Positions 16,113-22,664 of a stretch of 25,152 bases of DNA are shown here, one piece after another. The stretch spans positions 1-25,152 of IMG/VR virus record IMGVR_UViG_3300044961_000069; one strand, given 5' to 3'. Position 1 is the first letter of the stretch, and each line of letters begins with the position of its first letter. Below the pieces are notes generated by a model that saw nothing but the letters and a program-made list of their open reading frames with translations, had not been told where the DNA came from and made no database searches. The position numbers and the translations under genes were made by a program. Source of the DNA: a virus.

Positions 16113-19100
16113 TCATTGCACCCTGTAGAGGCGCTCTTCAGGCGCCACGATGAATAGACGGCCTTCTGCGGATACCACCAAGAGGTCCGCGCCTGCGACC
16201 TCACCCGGCCGGATCAGGCTGATGAGCGAGGCAATCTGTGCGTGCACCGAGTCGCTCACAATGACAGTCGCGGCCTGCGTCAGGTCCACGATGCCAGCGA
16301 GATGTAGGTGCGCAGAAGACGCCACGGCCAGGGCGGCGCCTGCGCTCAGCTGCGGGCCATCGCTGGCCAGCGCATGGATAGCATCCGCGACCTGGATCAC
16401 GAACTCCGGCGTCAGCGCGACCTGTGCCGAGGCCATGACGTGGGCGGCGCTTCCAACCTCGAGGTAGTGTGCCTGGACCATGCTTGCCGCATCCGCCGCC
16501 TGCTCGTGGGCCGAGTCGCCCACTTGGACGAACTCCCCGATGGACAGGATTGGCTGCGTGGCGGCGTGGCCATGCGCGGCACTGAGCGCTGCGAGGACTT
16601 GGCGCTGCGTAAGGTTGACGCCCTCAGCAAAATGGCCGTGGAACGACGTCTGAACAGCAACGGATATCGCCTGCGTCAGGATCACGCCGGCGGAAACCTG
16701 CGTGTGAATCGAGCTGGCCACCTCGAGCAGAGATGCCTGCAGCAGTTCCAGACCAGAAACGAACTGCGCATGTACCGAGTCTTCTACGGTCAGTGGCGTC
16801 GCCTGAGACAGCGCGACGCCGTCGGCGGCCTGTGTGTGGGCTGAGCCCGCCACCTGTGCAATCGCTGCCTGCGTCAGTGAGGCCTCGTCGGTGGCCTGCT
16901 GGTGCGCCGAGCTTGTCGTGGTCAAGACGTGCGCCTGAGTCAGTTGCACGCCATCAGTCACATGGCTGTGGATAGAGTCAAGAGCCAGGAGCATATTGTC
17001 CTGCGCCAACCCAACACCATCCGACACGTGCTGATGGACTGAAGCAGCGGGAGCGGCAATAGAGGCCTGGGTCAACTCAGCGCCATCGGTGACATGCGCG
17101 TGGATTGAGTCCTGTGGCGAAACAGCCACCACGACGGACAACACCGGCGAGTCCGCCGCGTGCACATGAACAGACTCCTGACTGCCGAGCACAAAGCCCT
17201 GCGACAACACCACCGAATCGGAAACAAGCCCATGCTGCGAGTCAAGCGAGGCGAGCACCTGCGCCTGCGTGAGCGACACCCCATCGGTCGCATGACCATG
17301 AGCCGAGTCGCCTGCAACAAGCTCAATGCTGCCGCTGCCTTCCGGAACCTCAAGCTGCACCCACGTAACGCGGGCTTTTTCAGTGGGCTCGACTGCCCGA
17401 ATGCGAAGAAATGCCGTTGGACCCGAACCTGACGCGCTAATCGTGTAAGACCACGTTGGCGCGACGTTCGGCGTACCCGTCACGCTGTTTACGGGTGCGG
17501 TGTATATGATGTGCCTATGGTCGTTTCCACTGGTGACCGCGGTGCTCGATCTTGACGATAACGTGCCGAACGTCACATCCGTCGCTGTCAAGCTGACAGA
17601 AGATAGTGTGCCGGTATCAATGTTCTGCGCGGTAGCGACCAGCATGAGGTCGCCTGCGCTGAAAGTCAGGTTACTTGACGACGTGGCGCTGTAACTCGTG
17701 TCATTCGTGGTGTCCGCGCCAGTTCCAATAGACTCCGTAATGACGAGCCCCGACGGCGGCTGCACGCGAACAATCGAGGCCCGCATCGTGTTATTGGTTG
17801 AACCGGACAACGTGACCGTGATCGTGCCTGACTCGCTGCCCGTCACCGTGTCCTTGCGGAAGATGGCAACGCGCCGGGTGCCAGTATCAGCTCCCCACGT
17901 CCCAGTGCCGCCCTCAAGGGAACCGATCAGCGTCCAATCACTAGGAGCGGCGAACTCTGTGTTAGCCGTATTCGATCGCCCTGTGACGACGAGATACAGA
18001 GCGCTTTCTGACGTAATGCCACTTGGATATGACGGCGTGCAAGAAGTCGTGCCGTTCGCGCCTGTGCCGATCGCGCCATATTCGACAGCGACAGAACCCG
18101 GGTTGTCTGCTGCGGCCGTCTCGAACTCGACACGCAGACCGGCGTAGCTGCTAATGGACTCCGTAACCGTGCGCTCGTACAGCGTCAATGCGCCGAGCGG
18201 ATCTGTCGTCCACGACTGAATGGTGGCGTTGGAGCTATCCAGCAGCCGTGCTATCAGCTTCCTTAGCTGGGACCCACCTGCCGCGTAGCGCAGCGTCCTC
18301 GGGCCAGATTCGGGCGTACTGAGCGCCGCGAGGCCCAGTCGCATCGTGCTGTTGCTGTCAACACTGGCATAGTCAGCATCGTCACGAGTTGCTTCGTCGA
18401 GCACACCATACAGTGTGGAGCCCGTTGAAGGCGTCCAGCTCCCAGCACTTATGTCCGAAGTCGGTGCGGCTGTTTGAGGCGTGCCGCTAGTAGTGCCCTT
18501 GATCTCGATGCCGACGAGTGCCCAACGCTGCCCGCCGGGAGCCGATAGGCCGATGGTTTTCGAGCCTGCTGCACCCGCGTTCGCGTGATAGCCTGCATAG
18601 TTCGTGTAGTACGAGGAATCGTGAAAGTACAATTCCTCCGTGAATGTGCCCGCGTCGCTCGTGCGATAGGTGCGCGATGCACCGTCAAGCGCGTTCCAGT
18701 CAGTACTGACGTAGGTAATTGCACTGTTGGCTTGCGTCGTACTGGCCGTGGCACTCGGCGCACTGTTATCGCCGGAGGCACCGAACACCGTGCCGAAGCC
18801 ATCGGAGTCGCGCCACACCTCGACGCGGAACCCGTACCAGCCGCTAAAGTTGCTGCCAAGATCGACGCCAAAACTGGTTCCGCCAGACACCGACGTGATG
18901 GTAGCGGTCCAGAGTTGTGCGCGAGGGTCTAGAGCACCCGGTGTTCCGGTCGGCTGCGTGGCCTCTAGCGTGAAGGCCGAGGCCGTGGCGAGGCCCGTCG
19001 CAGTCGGAGTCGAAAAGGTCGTGCCGGCATTCTCAGCAACCGCCTTGACGACGATCAGGTCGCCGACCTGAACCGTCAGGCCGGAGACCGATTTGCTTGT

Positions 19101-19547
19101 GGCCGCGCTGTTGTAGCTAGATGCCGCCGTTGCTACAAAAGTCGGTGCTGCCATGTCAGGCGGCCCTGTCGGCGGCGTTGCCGCTGCCTTCCACGTGATG
19201 ACGAGATTGGTCACCTCGCCCGGTAGCAGCAGCGAGAATGTCTTGCTCCCCTCGTTCGAGCGGGCACTCTCGCCGTCCACGTTGACGGCTGTTACCTGCC
19301 AGTAGCACGTCGTCCCGTCCGGCAGGCCCGAGCGCACGGCGGAGGTAGCCGTGGGCGGCAGCGAGATCGGCGAGCCGTAGCCCGCCGTCCCGCAACGCTC
19401 GTACAGCCTGTACTCGGTGAGCGCCTTCGCCCCCGTGAGCGGTGAGCCGTCCGTCGCCTGCGTCGGAGCGGTCCACGAAATTGTCGCCGTGCCCGCAAAC
19501 GCGGGGAGCGAACTCAGGCACAGGAGGACGGCAGTGAGCCACTTCAC
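16113..19547 (-). CDS. Large secreted-type fibre protein: FN3, beta-sandwich domains, 17 His repeats
   Basis: This 1144-residue protein is the largest in the window. The frame is open to 19820, but the GTG at 19547 overlaps the previous stop (GTGA) and yields a clear signal peptide (VKWLTAVLLCLSSLPAFA, cut before Gly19). In order: an FN3 domain (about 19-105), a beta-sandwich (about 135-350), a jelly-roll-like part (about 365-480), two similar Ser/Thr/Gly-rich beta domains (about 485-720), 17 tandem 22-residue repeats (743-1116), and a hydrophobic tail (LLVVSAEGRLFIVAPEERLY). Domain type and size suggest a tail fibre or receptor-binding protein, but the signal peptide is odd for a virion protein. 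Two sampled 60-base lines (17521, 18001) have 57% GC, against 73% in a terminase line. Confidence 0.8.
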   Translation of the reverse strand: MKWLTAVLLCLSSLPAFAGTATISWTAPTQATDGSPLTGAKALTEYRLYERCGTAGYGSPISLPPTATSAVRSGLPDGTTCYWQVTAVNVDGESARSNEGSKTFSLLLPGEVTNLVITWKAAATPPTGPPDMAAPTFVATAASSYNSAATSKSVSGLTVQVGDLIVVKAVAENAGTTFSTPTATGLATASAFTLEATQPTGTPGALDPRAQLWTATITSVSGGTSFGVDLGSNFSGWYGFRVEVWRDSDGFGTVFGASGDNSAPSATASTTQANSAITYVSTDWNALDGASRTYRTSDAGTFTEELYFHDSSYYTNYAGYHANAGAAGSKTIGLSAPGGQRWALVGIEIKGTTSGTPQTAAPTSDISAGSWTPSTGSTLYGVLDEATRDDADYASVDSNSTMRLGLAALSTPESGPRTLRYAAGGSQLRKLIARLLDSSNATIQSWTTDPLGALTLYERTVTESISSYAGLRVEFETAAADNPGSVAVEYGAIGTGANGTTSCTPSYPSGITSESALYLVVTGRSNTANTEFAAPSDWTLIGSLEGGTGTWGADTGTRRVAIFRKDTVTGSESGTITVTLSGSTNNTMRASIVRVQPPSGLVITESIGTGADTTNDTSYSATSSSNLTFSAGDLMLVATAQNIDTGTLSSVSLTATDVTFGTLSSRSSTAVTSGNDHRHIIYTAPVNSVTGTPNVAPTWSYTISASGSGPTAFLRIRAVEPTEKARVTWVQLEVPEGSGSIELVAGDSAHGHATDGVSLTQAQVLASLDSQHGLVSDSVVLSQGFVLGSQESVHVHAADSPVLSVVVAVSPQDSIHAHVTDGAELTQASIAAPAASVHQHVSDGVGLAQDNMLLALDSIHSHVTDGVQLTQAHVLTTTSSAHQQATDEASLTQAAIAQVAGSAHTQAADGVALSQATPLTVEDSVHAQFVSGLELLQASLLEVASSIHTQVSAGVILTQAISVAVQTSFHGHFAEGVNLTQRQVLAALSAAHGHAATQPILSIGEFVQVGDSAHEQAADAASMVQAHYLEVGSAAHVMASAQVALTPEFVIQVADAIHALASDGPQLSAGAALAVASSAHLHLAGIVDLTQAATVIVSDSVHAQIASLISLIRPGEVAGADLLVVSAEGRLFIVAPEERLYRVQ
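16200..17321 (-). repeat. 17 tandem 66-bp units coding a 22-residue His repeat
   Basis: The units code, in consensus, L-x-V-x-D-S-x-H-x-H-x-x-D-G-V-x-L-T-Q-A-x-x. All 17 are exactly 22 residues with no insertion, and His at position 8 is present in every one. Position 10 is His in eight, Gln in six and Leu or Met in three. DNA of the units has diverged strongly, so the periodicity is kept by selection on protein rather than by recent duplication. Such HxH repeats resemble metal-binding shafts of trimeric tail fibres. Confidence 0.9.
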
Positions 19548-19957
19548 GGAGCCGGCACAGTCTGCACGGTGACCGCACATGACGGCAGGCCGCTCGGGTG
19601 CTGCTGACAAGTCAGCGTGATCGTGAAGTTGCTCGGTGCGCCGGGCACGTCGGGCAGATCGGTCACGTTGACCACTGCGATGTTTGAGGACGGCCCCTCC
19701 CCCGCGCTGTTCACGCCATGCACGCAGAAGGAATACTCGCCCTGCGCCGTCAGCAGTCCGGTGAACGTCTGACCGCTGGTCACGGTGCCGACGAGTGCCT
19801 TGGTCTCGCCCGCACGACATCCACGGTACAGCCGGTGGCTGGTGGCATTCGGCGCGGCGGTGAACGTCGCCGTGATGTCATACGGCGGAGCCGACATCGC
19901 TGAGAACGAGCACGCGGCGCCAATCAGCGCACTGGCGACAAGGGCAATGAGCCGCAT
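19544..19957 (-). CDS. Small FN3-like protein with signal peptide
   Basis: The 137-residue product begins MRLIALVASALIGAACSFSA, a Sec signal peptide with a likely cut near AMSA-PP. A Cys at position 16 sits in GAAC, which is not a good lipobox. The mature part is one FN3-like beta domain (YDITATFTAAPNATSHRLYR, TFTGLLTAQGEYSFCVHGVN, then SNIAVVNVTDLPDVPGAPSN) with a C-terminal Cys pair. The start at 19957 has a strong Shine-Dalgarno (AGGAGT, seven bases). It is the first clear gene of the late operon and is coupled (GTGA) to the large fibre-like gene, whose first domain is also FN3. An exported accessory or a phage surface part are both possible. Confidence 0.75.
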   Translation of the reverse strand: MRLIALVASALIGAACSFSAMSAPPYDITATFTAAPNATSHRLYRGCRAGETKALVGTVTSGQTFTGLLTAQGEYSFCVHGVNSAGEGPSSNIAVVNVTDLPDVPGAPSNFTITLTCQQHPSGLPSCAVTVQTVPAP

Positions 19958-20096
19958 GATGCTTACTCCTGAGTGAATCCTGGTAGCCGTAGACCCACGG
20001 CTCGCAGCGCTTGCAGTACGTCGGGCGGCCTTTGCCGCGGAAGTGCAGTCGGCGAAAGTCGTTGCGCCCACTCGCGCCACAGCGCGGGCAGGGCAT
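19878..20096 (-). CDS. Possible small zinc-ribbon protein (uncertain)
   Basis: An open frame of 72 residues starts MPCPRCGASGRNDFRRLHFR and has Cys3, Cys6, Cys28 and Cys31 in a C-x2-C...C-x2-C zinc-ribbon layout. GAGA lies five bases before the ATG. The last 26 codons overlap the signal-peptide gene in another frame and look like its shadow, which weakens the case. It lies just after a terminator-like hairpin at the head of the late operon. Confidence 0.35.
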   Translation of the reverse strand: MPCPRCGASGRNDFRRLHFRGKGRPTYCKRCEPWVYGYQDSLRSKHHAAHCPCRQCADWRRVLVLSDVGSAV

Positions 20097-20133
20097 GTAT
20101 CTCTTTGCCAGCCGGTGAGCCTCGAAGAAGAAA

Positions 20134-20152
20134 GCCCGGCTCGAGGCCGGGC
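20134..20152 (-). terminator. Terminator-like hairpin 2 of late leader
   Basis: On the minus strand GCCCGGC, loop CTCGA, GCCGGGC is followed by TTTCTTCTTC. The seven-base GC stem plus a broken T tract fits a moderate intrinsic terminator. Confidence 0.55.
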
Positions 20153-20261
20153 GAGGGACGCCGCGCATGTCGGACGCGCCGTCAGGGAAATAGAAGGCGC
20201 CACACCGGCCAGCGGGGCAGGGAGGGGTTTGTGCGTGTGCCGGGGGCGCCGGAAACGAACA

Positions 20262-20283
20262 AGCCCCGCTCGAGGACGGGGCT
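20262..20283 (-). terminator. Terminator-like hairpin 1 of late leader
   Basis: On the minus strand AGCCCCG, an eight-base loop containing CTCGAG, then CGGGGCT is followed by TGTTCGTTT. It lies about 30-50 bases past the expected late start point, the place of tR' in lambda. Confidence 0.55.
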
Positions 20284-20321
20284 TTCGGGTGACACTGAGT
20301 CGACGCTACAGCATCTCGCGC

Positions 20322-20351
20322 AGTGTTGGCGTCTAGACGACCGGATGTCAA
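20322..20351 (-). promoter_or_regulatory. Candidate late promoter (pR'-like)
   Basis: Minus strand TTGACA at 20351-20346 is a perfect -35 box. With an 18-base spacer the -10 is AACACT (20327-20322), a weak match keeping A2, A4 and T6. The 10-base palindrome lies wholly in the spacer, as the Q binding element does in lambda pR'. A weak -10 fits a promoter needing a partner protein. Confidence 0.45.
20330..20339. promoter_or_regulatory. Palindrome CGTCTAGACG, promoter-proximal copy
   Basis: A perfect 10-base palindrome lying between the -35 and -10 candidates of the late promoter. With its flank it forms GGCGTCTAGACG, the inverse of the flank at the distal copy. It is a likely protein-binding site. 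Confidence 0.55.
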
Positions 20352-20383
20352 GCGCCAGGCGTCGCGTTTTACCGAGCGAGAAC

Positions 20384-20393
20384 CGTCTAGACG
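20384..20393. promoter_or_regulatory. Palindrome CGTCTAGACG, distal copy over the Q-like stop codon
   Basis: The second identical palindrome, 54 bases from the first. The TAG stop codon of the Q-like gene (20389-20387) is inside it. Spacing is close to five helical turns. Confidence 0.55.
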
Positions 20394-20800
20394 CCTTTCC
20401 TCCATTCAGCCTGATCCTGCGCAGCCACGAAGCCAGCGATGCGAGAGTGGGCGATGTCGAGCAGGGTCCAGTATCTGGCCTTGCTCACGCCGGTGAAGGC
20501 CGCCTTCTCGGCCACCGTGCCCCTGGCGATGTAGTGCATGTGCAGCACCAGGCTCGGGCGAAAGGGCATGCCGTGGATCGCACGCTGCACGAGCAACGCT
20601 TCGCCGGACAGGACCTCGGCGTAGTGGAGCACCCGCTTGTTTTGGGCTGCCCCATCCACCTCCTCCCGCACCTTTCCGGCGATGCTCACGGCGGGCCAGC
20701 CAGCGGGATCGCCGGCTCTGTTCTCTCCCTGCCATATCAGGCGCTTCTGGTACGCCCATATGCGGCACATGCCGGACACCCACCCGAAGTCCTCAGCCAT
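20387..20800 (-). CDS. Putative late transcription regulator (Q / RinA-ArpU-like)
   Basis: The 137-residue protein has an N-terminal part with basic and aromatic residues (MCRIWAYQKRLIWQG), and a C-terminal HTH-like region: ALLVQRAIHGMPFRPSLVLH, then ARGTVAEKAAFTGVSKARYW. This is the pattern of phage late regulators, where a conserved L-x-x-H-Y helix precedes an HTH. It is the last gene of the early operon, just upstream of a promoter, two terminators and the late genes, as Q is in lambda. The ATG at 20800 has a strong Shine-Dalgarno (GGAGGG, about five bases) and overlaps the previous gene by eight bases. The upstream open frame to 20893 is not needed. The assignment rests mainly on position and HTH. 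Confidence 0.55.
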   Translation of the reverse strand: MAEDFGWVSGMCRIWAYQKRLIWQGENRAGDPAGWPAVSIAGKVREEVDGAAQNKRVLHYAEVLSGEALLVQRAIHGMPFRPSLVLHMHYIARGTVAEKAAFTGVSKARYWTLLDIAHSRIAGFVAAQDQAEWRKGV

Positions 20801-20996
20801 TGCGCCCTCCACTCGTGATCCGCCACCGCCCATCCTCGCCCACCTCGACGAAGCCACGGTTCTTCCAGTCGCAGACGACCTTCCCCACCGCATCCGGCAG
20901 CACTCGCGGCCACTGCAGCCGCACCCAGCGGATCAGGTCACCGATCGCCGCCGGGGCCTCCGCCAGGCGCCACAGGAGCACGTCAGGGAGCCGCAC
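20793..20996 (-). CDS. Small winged-helix-like protein
   Basis: A 67-residue protein that looks like one compact winged helix: LPDVLLWRLAEAPAAIGDLI, a recognition helix candidate around RVLPDAVGKVVCDWKNRGFV, and a wing EVGEDGRWRITSGG. It resembles small phage regulators but I cannot name it. Start is GTG at 20996, overlapping the nuclease gene by 14 bases. A GTG at 20981 would remove that overlap and drop five residues. It sits between the nuclease and Q-like genes. Confidence 0.6.
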   Translation of the reverse strand: MRLPDVLLWRLAEAPAAIGDLIRWVRLQWPRVLPDAVGKVVCDWKNRGFVEVGEDGRWRITSGGRNG

Positions 20997-21450
20997 GCTC
21001 GAGGTTCAGGTAGTCGGCGATGATGTCGGCCGCCTGCTCCCAGCCGTAGGCCACCTCGGCCCGGTAGCCCAGCGAGGCCATGAGCCGCAGCTGCTCGTCC
21101 TGGCGCTCGGTCGTGGCGCCGGCCTTCACAGCGCCCGCCTTGGGCCGCTTCAGCTCGATCCACAGGCCCGCCCAGCCCTTCACGGGGACGTGCAGGAAGT
21201 AGTCCGGAATTCCGGCCCGGACGCCCATCCGCTTGAGGCGGGCGGCTTCGCGTGGGTTGCGCTTGCCGCCGGCCGGGTAGTGGACAAGCAGATCGGAGAC
21301 TGGGCGGCCCTTGTACCGGCGGACAGCGGCCCAGCCCATGAGGGCCATGGATTCACCGTCCTCGATGTGGCGCGGGCGGGCGCGAGTCGCTTTCCTGGCC
21401 GAGGCCTCGGCGACTCCGACGGCCCGCATCTGGCGCCAGGCGCGGCTCAT
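20983..21450 (-). CDS. VRR-NUC domain nuclease
   Basis: A 155-residue protein with the PD-(D/E)XK core of the VRR-NUC family: GVRAGIPDYFLHVP, GLWIELKRPKAG, then ERQDEQLRLMASLGYRAEVA and a C-terminal helix with DIIADYL. Asp in PDY and Glu/Lys in ELK are the expected catalytic residues. Phage VRR-NUC proteins are stand-alone nucleases, thought to act in recombination or branched DNA processing. The ATG at 21450 overlaps the stop of a tiny membrane protein gene (ATGA). The N-terminal 60 residues hold the conserved Glu region, partly recognisable (WAAVRRYKGRP). Confidence 0.85.
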   Translation of the reverse strand: MSRAWRQMRAVGVAEASARKATRARPRHIEDGESMALMGWAAVRRYKGRPVSDLLVHYPAGGKRNPREAARLKRMGVRAGIPDYFLHVPVKGWAGLWIELKRPKAGAVKAGATTERQDEQLRLMASLGYRAEVAYGWEQAADIIADYLNLERAAP

Positions 21451-21563
21451 CGGGCCAGCCAGGCCGTCAGGTAGACGAGCGCGGCTACCACGGCCCAGTC
21501 GCAGACGCCAAGCCCAATACCGAGCACGATTCCGCGGGAAGGCGAGAGCGGATCGTCACTCAC
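21447..21563 (-). CDS. 38-residue single-span membrane peptide
   Basis: This short gene fills the gap between two larger genes exactly. It starts with GTG at 21563, overlapping the upstream stop (GTGA), and ends with TGA at 21447 overlapping the nuclease start (ATGA). The product is MSDDPLSPSRGIVLGIGLGV followed by CDWAVVAALVYLTAWLAR. It has an acidic N-terminus, a hydrophobic span of about 22 residues and a terminal Arg, which would fit a membrane peptide. No family is recognised. The double coupling and hydrophobic span are good evidence that it is real. Confidence 0.6.
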   Translation of the reverse strand: MSDDPLSPSRGIVLGIGLGVCDWAVVAALVYLTAWLAR

Positions 21564-22120
21564 TCCAGCGCCTCCAGCGCGGCGATTGCCTGGTCGAGCT
21601 TGGCGCGCTGGGCGCGGAGCTGCTCGAGGGCTGCGGCGAAGCAGCTTTCCCTGCTACGCTCCAGGCGCTCCACTATGCGCTTCAGTGGCCGCTTGATTTC
21701 CGGCTTGGCCTTGGTTGCTCCGTTGGCCTTTCGGCCGGCCTTCGGTTTCGCCTCCGCCGGGGCCGGCTTCCGCCGGCAGTTCCTGCAGGTGCGAGCCCTG
21801 CCGTCGACGGTCCGGGTGTCGAAACCAAACTGGTCTAGCGGCAAGTCAATGTCGCACTTGATGCAGGTCTTCGTGTTTGCCATCGATGTGTCCTCGGCCG
21901 GCGGGGCAGATGCTGGGTCGGCGGCGGAAGCTGGCGCGGGATGCACGACCAGGTGGCTGTAGCGGTTGTCCTTGCGGATCGCGAGGCCGGCGGCCACCGC
22001 CTGGTGCAGCCCCTCCTCCACCTGCTGCAGCGTCCAGCCGGTCTGCATCCGCAGCCACTCGGCTGAGCAGCCGACGCTCTCCGGGATCAGCCGCGCCAGT
22101 TGCTGGGCGGCGGCGCTCAC
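21560..22120 (-). CDS. Winged-helix plus zinc-ribbon plus coiled-coil protein
   Basis: A 186-residue protein with three parts. Residues 1-60 look like a winged helix (SAEWLRMQTGWTLQQVEEGL, AGLAIRKDNRYSHL). Residues 80-116 form a zinc-ribbon-like unit with Cys86, Cys89, Cys112 and Cys115 (CIKCDIDLPLDQFGF, then RARTCRNCRRK). A Lys/Ala-rich linker and a C-terminal coiled coil follow (LERSRESCFAAALEQLRAQR). The GTG at 22120 overlaps the previous stop (GTGA). Met80 is preceded by GAGGA with eight-base spacing, so the zinc part may also be made alone. DNA binding is likely; the target is unknown. Confidence 0.6.
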   Translation of the reverse strand: MSAAAQQLARLIPESVGCSAEWLRMQTGWTLQQVEEGLHQAVAAGLAIRKDNRYSHLVVHPAPASAADPASAPPAEDTSMANTKTCIKCDIDLPLDQFGFDTRTVDGRARTCRNCRRKPAPAEAKPKAGRKANGATKAKPEIKRPLKRIVERLERSRESCFAAALEQLRAQRAKLDQAIAALEALE

Positions 22121-22314
22121 TGGCGATCGTCCGGGGCCAGCTGCGCCTCGAGCTCGCGCTCGTCGATCAGCGCCCGCAGCTTCGCCGTCTCCTCGAGGCT
22201 GAGTTCGGTCTCGCTCACGGCGATGTCCGGCCACTCCACCAGGTCAAAGCCACTGACCTCGCCGGTCGCCCGGCCGGTAGTCTTCGCCTCGGCCCATTCG
22301 AAGTAGGTGCTCAT
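22117..22314 (-). CDS. Small acidic hypothetical protein, 65 residues
   Basis: An acidic, helix-rich protein (MSTYFEWAEAKTTGRATGEV... ending AQLAPDDRQ). No family recognised. The ATG at 22314 overlaps the stop of the preceding winged-helix gene (ATGA), and its stop overlaps the GTG of the next gene. The in-frame codons up to 22326 are not needed. Members of such early operons often include small host-modifying proteins, but nothing here shows that. Confidence 0.6.
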   Translation of the reverse strand: MSTYFEWAEAKTTGRATGEVSGFDLVEWPDIAVSETELSLEETAKLRALIDERELEAQLAPDDRQ

Positions 22315-22664
22315 ACTGGCCACCATTGCGTGTGACGCCGCCCATTGATGACCCGGGTGCCATCGCGCCAGACCTTACGGGCTGTCTCCAGCTCGGGAAG
22401 CCGGCGCGCTATGGCCCAGCGGTCGAGCTTCATCCGGGCGCCCAGCTCCAGCGACGTCAGGCCCGGCCAGCGGCGCACGGCCTCGAGAACCGCCGTCTGT
22501 TGCCGGCCGAGTTCGCCCGAGGCGCGGATGGCGTCTCCGGCCTCGTGGCTGGTCTCCGGGTCGGTGGTCCGGGCTCTTGGCAGGTCGGCGATCAACCCCC
22601 GGCGCTGGCGAGCGAGCGCTTCACGTGAAACGTCGAGCTGGGGCAAGGTCAGTTGCTGGGCCAT
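22311..22664 (-). CDS. Winged-helix DNA-binding protein
   Basis: A 117-residue protein with a motif common to small phage regulators: ARTTDPETSHEAGDAIRASG, then LGRQQTAVLEAVRRWPGLTS and LELGARMKLDRWAIARRLPE, ending in a wing (VWRDGTRVINGRRHTQW). The segment from about 50 to 115 reads as a full winged helix. Start is ATG at 22664, overlapping the previous stop by one base (TGATG). It probably binds DNA in early control or replication; no enzymatic motif is present. Confidence 0.7.
   Translation of the reverse strand: MAQQLTLPQLDVSREALARQRRGLIADLPRARTTDPETSHEAGDAIRASGELGRQQTAVLEAVRRWPGLTSLELGARMKLDRWAIARRLPELETARKVWRDGTRVINGRRHTQWWPV

Larger units (their letters stand above)
19958..20386. other. 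Late control region between early and late operons
   Basis: The 429 bases between the Q-like gene and the first clear late gene hold, in minus-strand order, one palindrome copy across the Q-like stop codon, a perfect TTGACA, a second palindrome copy, two terminator-like hairpins and the possible zinc-ribbon frame. No larger gene is supported on either strand. Confidence 0.6.

Noticed and set aside
16200-17321. A recent tandem DNA duplication or assembly artefact
   Set aside because: The 66-base units have diverged strongly in DNA while the protein period is exact, which speaks for an old, selected repeat.
16113-19820. The fibre-like gene starting at 19820
   Set aside because: The extra N-terminal 91 codons read as Arg/His-rich shadow of the small FN3 gene. 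GTG at 19547 gives a signal peptide and a GTGA overlap.
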